From the IMG/VR virus record IMGVR_UViG_3300020442_001396, positions 1 to 63,594 of that record: DNA of 63,594 bases; one strand, written 5' to 3'. Each line of letters starts with the position of its first letter. Position 1 is the stretch's first letter. This document shows, in pieces, positions 61,597 to 63,594 of this stretch. Source of the DNA: a virus. The translations under genes were made by a program, and so were the position numbers. The notes beneath the pieces were generated by a model, which saw only the letters and a program-made list of their open reading frames with translations, was not told the DNA's origin and ran no database searches.

Positions 61597-62262
61597 ATGG
61601 GAGTCGTTAACCAGAAGGCAGAAAAAATTGTAAAGGCGATGAAGCGTAAAAAGAAAAGTTTCAATCGTCTTTACGGTGATGATGCTAAGAGCGTCATGTA
61701 CGCAACAGCAAACAAACTAGCACAAAAAGAAAACCTAAAAGTTATGTACTACAAAGACTTTATTAAACTCGTAGAAGGTAACCCAACTACTAGAATGCTA
61801 ACCAAGTCTAAGACACAACAGACTGGTAATATTTCTGCTGATCGTGGAACTGACGAAAAGAAAAACAGAGAGAGTAGAAAGTCTCTTGAAAAAGATTTAA
61901 AGAAGAAAGGAATTGGATACAAAAAAGGCGTTGGTGAATATAAATATTCATCAGGCGAAGGCACAGGACGTGAGGTGTCATACCAAACAAGTCCTGGAAA
62001 AGGAATGTCTAAGAGACGTTTCGGTAAAGTCATGCGTCGTCTCGGTAGAAAGCATGGTCAGGAATCTGTAATCACAAAAGATAAGGATAAACCTGCAAGA
62101 CTGCATGATACTGAGTCTAAGCAAGGTAAAGCAAGCAAGTCTATGAACGTAGGCAAGTCAAAACCTGGCAAGAACCCATCTGGTATGGGTGAAACCTCTG
62201 GCACAAAAGTCAGAAAAGGTAAACTAGGTAAAACCAACAAACCCGCATATCACTATGGCTAG
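61597..62262 (+). CDS. Very basic protein of the packaging region
   Basis: 221 residues, extremely basic (Lys/Arg-rich throughout, with long Gly/Ser/Lys stretches). The N-terminal part (EKIVKAMKRKKKSFNRLYGDDAKSVMYATANKLAQKE) has the KSVMYATA helix seen in proteins of T4-like marine phages. The rest is probably disordered. A DNA-binding or capsid-internal role is likely by charge. It overlaps the next gene by 8 nt. Confidence 0.7.
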   Translation: MGVVNQKAEKIVKAMKRKKKSFNRLYGDDAKSVMYATANKLAQKENLKVMYYKDFIKLVEGNPTTRMLTKSKTQQTGNISADRGTDEKKNRESRKSLEKDLKKKGIGYKKGVGEYKYSSGEGTGREVSYQTSPGKGMSKRRFGKVMRRLGRKHGQESVITKDKDKPARLHDTESKQGKASKSMNVGKSKPGKNPSGMGETSGTKVRKGKLGKTNKPAYHYG

Positions 62263-63594
62263 TTCAATGAAATGTGCACCTGTAACTAAGGGTGAAAAAA
62301 GATACTGCAGACTATGTGGTAAAAAAGAAACTCGCGGTCAGTGTGCGTATGGTGGTAGAATGTGGGATAGATATGCAGTAAAGGATGCAACTGAAGGTGA
62401 AAGAAAAGATGCAGCAGAAGAATCTGGTATCACCAATGGGTCTTCTGAAGGTGGTGAAGGAGGCATGTCGGAACATTGGATCGACAAGTTCTCACAAGGG
62501 ATTCTCGAAGCGAACAAAAGCGGTGATAGTTCTCTCCGTGACTGGTTTAGCAAGAGTAAGTCTTCTGATGGCAAGCCTGGTTGGGTGCAACTCGGTGGTA
62601 AATTTGCAGGAAAACCCTGTGCCAAACAACCTGGACAAACCACCAAACCAAAATGCGGTTCCAGTAAGATGAAAAGAAACCTAAATAAGAAAGAGGAGGA
62701 TGCTGCCTTTCGTCGCAAAAATGCACAAGATCCTAATCCAGATAGAAAAGGAAAAGCAATTAACGTGAAAACAGAATCTACACAAATACACGAAGGCGAA
62801 AAAGACGCATGTTACCATAAGGTAAAGTCTCGTTATTCAGTTTGGCCAAGTGCTTATGCAAGCGGTGCACTTGTCAAATGCCGAAAAGTTGGTGCAAAGA
62901 ATTGGGGTAACAAGAGTAAGAAAGAAGAGTTTGAAGGACTCAAATCTTTCTCTGAGTTCCAAGCAGAATGTTGGAAAACACACAAAAAAGTTGGTATGAA
63001 AATGAAGGGTGGTAAGTTAGTAAACGACTGTCGCCCTAAGAATGAAGAAGCAGAAGTGTATTGGTCTAGTAAAGCATTAGATGACTTAGAAAATCTGCAG
63101 AATGAAGCAAAGGTAGATAAAGGTCGTAGCGATTACGGTAAAGCATCTATCAGAAACTATAGAAGAAGTGGACCTGGGCATGATGATCCTGGCATGTTTG
63201 ACCCTGAGGGTAAACGAGGTAAAACTATTGAGAAACGTAGGGAAGAGCACAAGGCACGTCGTGGTGTGAAAGGTGCTAAAGTTCCTGCATACAATAGAGA
63301 AGAAACCTCTTTTGAAGAAGCGAAGAAGTGTTGGAAAGGTTATGAGAAAAAAGGCACTCAAAAACTTTTTGGCAAAACGTACAACCGCTGCGTAAAAAAA
63401 GAGGAGACTACTAATGTCGAAGAAGGAGCAGCATGGACAAAAAAGTCAGGACAGAATAAAGAAGGAGGACTCAACGAAAAAGGACGTAAGTCTTACGAAA
63501 GAGAAAATCCAGGATCTGACCTTAAAGCACCTTCAAAGAAGGTTGGAAATCCCAGACGGGCATCCTTCTGTGCAAGAATGAAAGGTATGAGAAA
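62255..63594 (+). CDS. Large Cys/Lys-rich modular protein, cut by the window end
   Basis: At least 446 residues in one open frame that runs off the end. It starts MASSMKCAPVTKGEKRYCRLCGKKETRGQC, a likely zinc knuckle (Cys18-x2-Cys21). Next comes SEHWIDKFSQGILEA, then SLRDWFSKSKSSDGKPGWVQLGGKFAGKPC, the pattern I know as DUF6321. A DUF5872-type module follows (DACYHKVKSRYSVWPSAYASGALVKCRK). Then come two related Cys units (AECWKTHKKVGMKMKGGKLVNDC and KKCWKGYEKKGTQKLFGKTYNRC) and a block ending NPRRASFCARMKGM. The function of such modular proteins is not known; the basic, Cys-paired composition suggests nucleic-acid or metal binding. The family names come from memory. Confidence 0.7.
   Translation, partial: MASSMKCAPVTKGEKRYCRLCGKKETRGQCAYGGRMWDRYAVKDATEGERKDAAEESGITNGSSEGGEGGMSEHWIDKFSQGILEANKSGDSSLRDWFSKSKSSDGKPGWVQLGGKFAGKPCAKQPGQTTKPKCGSSKMKRNLNKKEEDAAFRRKNAQDPNPDRKGKAINVKTESTQIHEGEKDACYHKVKSRYSVWPSAYASGALVKCRKVGAKNWGNKSKKEEFEGLKSFSEFQAECWKTHKKVGMKMKGGKLVNDCRPKNEEAEVYWSSKALDDLENLQNEAKVDKGRSDYGKASIRNYRRSGPGHDDPGMFDPEGKRGKTIEKRREEHKARRGVKGAKVPAYNREETSFEEAKKCWKGYEKKGTQKLFGKTYNRCVKKEETTNVEEGAAWTKKSGQNKEGGLNEKGRKSYERENPGSDLKAPSKKVGNPRRASFCARMKGMR

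Noticed and set aside
62338-62718. A 126-codon open frame on the minus strand
   Set aside because: It lies opposite the long plus-strand gene at 62255 that continues to the window end and contains recognisable modules. It has no ribosome binding site or promoter.

Overview
This window is a contiguous piece of a tailed-phage genome, a T4-type (Tevenvirinae-like) contractile-tail marine phage. Three things support this. The order of virion genes is that of T4: gp25, gp6, a gene in the gp7 position, gp8, fibre genes, gp13, gp14, gp15, gp16. The genes are packed on one strand with ATGA and TAATG overlaps. The large baseplate and fibre proteins carry the glycine-rich, YHYH and DUF4815-type modules typical of cyanophages (phages of marine Synechococcus and Prochlorococcus). 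The host is an inference: no photosynthesis gene, tRNA or integrase is visible here.

Region 1 (1 to about 11,200) is an early/middle region of about 40 very small genes, most of 45-110 codons and mostly of unknown function. Exceptions are a 2-oxoglutarate/Fe(II) oxygenase-like protein (961-1587), a superfamily 2 helicase (3301-4527), a Cys-rich probable zinc protein (6742-7020) and a one-helix membrane protein (8202-8357). From 2.7 to 10.8 kb nearly every gene cluster is preceded by the same arrangement: a 26-nt imperfect palindrome, 28-31 nt, then a TATAAT-like -10 box. I count 11 copies. One of them precedes a non-coding, highly base-paired segment at 4593-4714. Its first base lies where transcription from that promoter would be expected to start, so it is a candidate small RNA or structured leader.

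A 250-nt non-coding boundary (11,162-11,414) holds a perfect sigma70-type promoter interlocked with a terminator, a GC-rich hairpin and a T4-like late promoter box. Region 2 (11,415-60,615) is the late virion module. It runs from a spike/hub candidate and a PAAR tip protein through gp25, gp6, a single 6385-codon gene in the gp7 position, two tail proteins with cupredoxin-like domains, gp8, a DUF4815 protein and a 2027-residue fibre, to the neck proteins gp13 and gp14 and the tail completion protein gp15. Late promoter boxes (xATAAATA, xCTAAATA) lie before several of these genes.

Region 3 (60,615 to the end) starts DNA packaging with the small terminase gp16. It is followed by a late protein of unknown role, a very basic protein, and a large Cys/Lys-rich gene that runs off the window and was recognised only by translating the open frame. 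The most notable features are the repeated palindrome-promoter system, the candidate structured RNA, the intact type-1-copper ligand sets in two tail proteins, and the same small beta domains grafted onto otherwise conserved gp8, gp14 and gp15.
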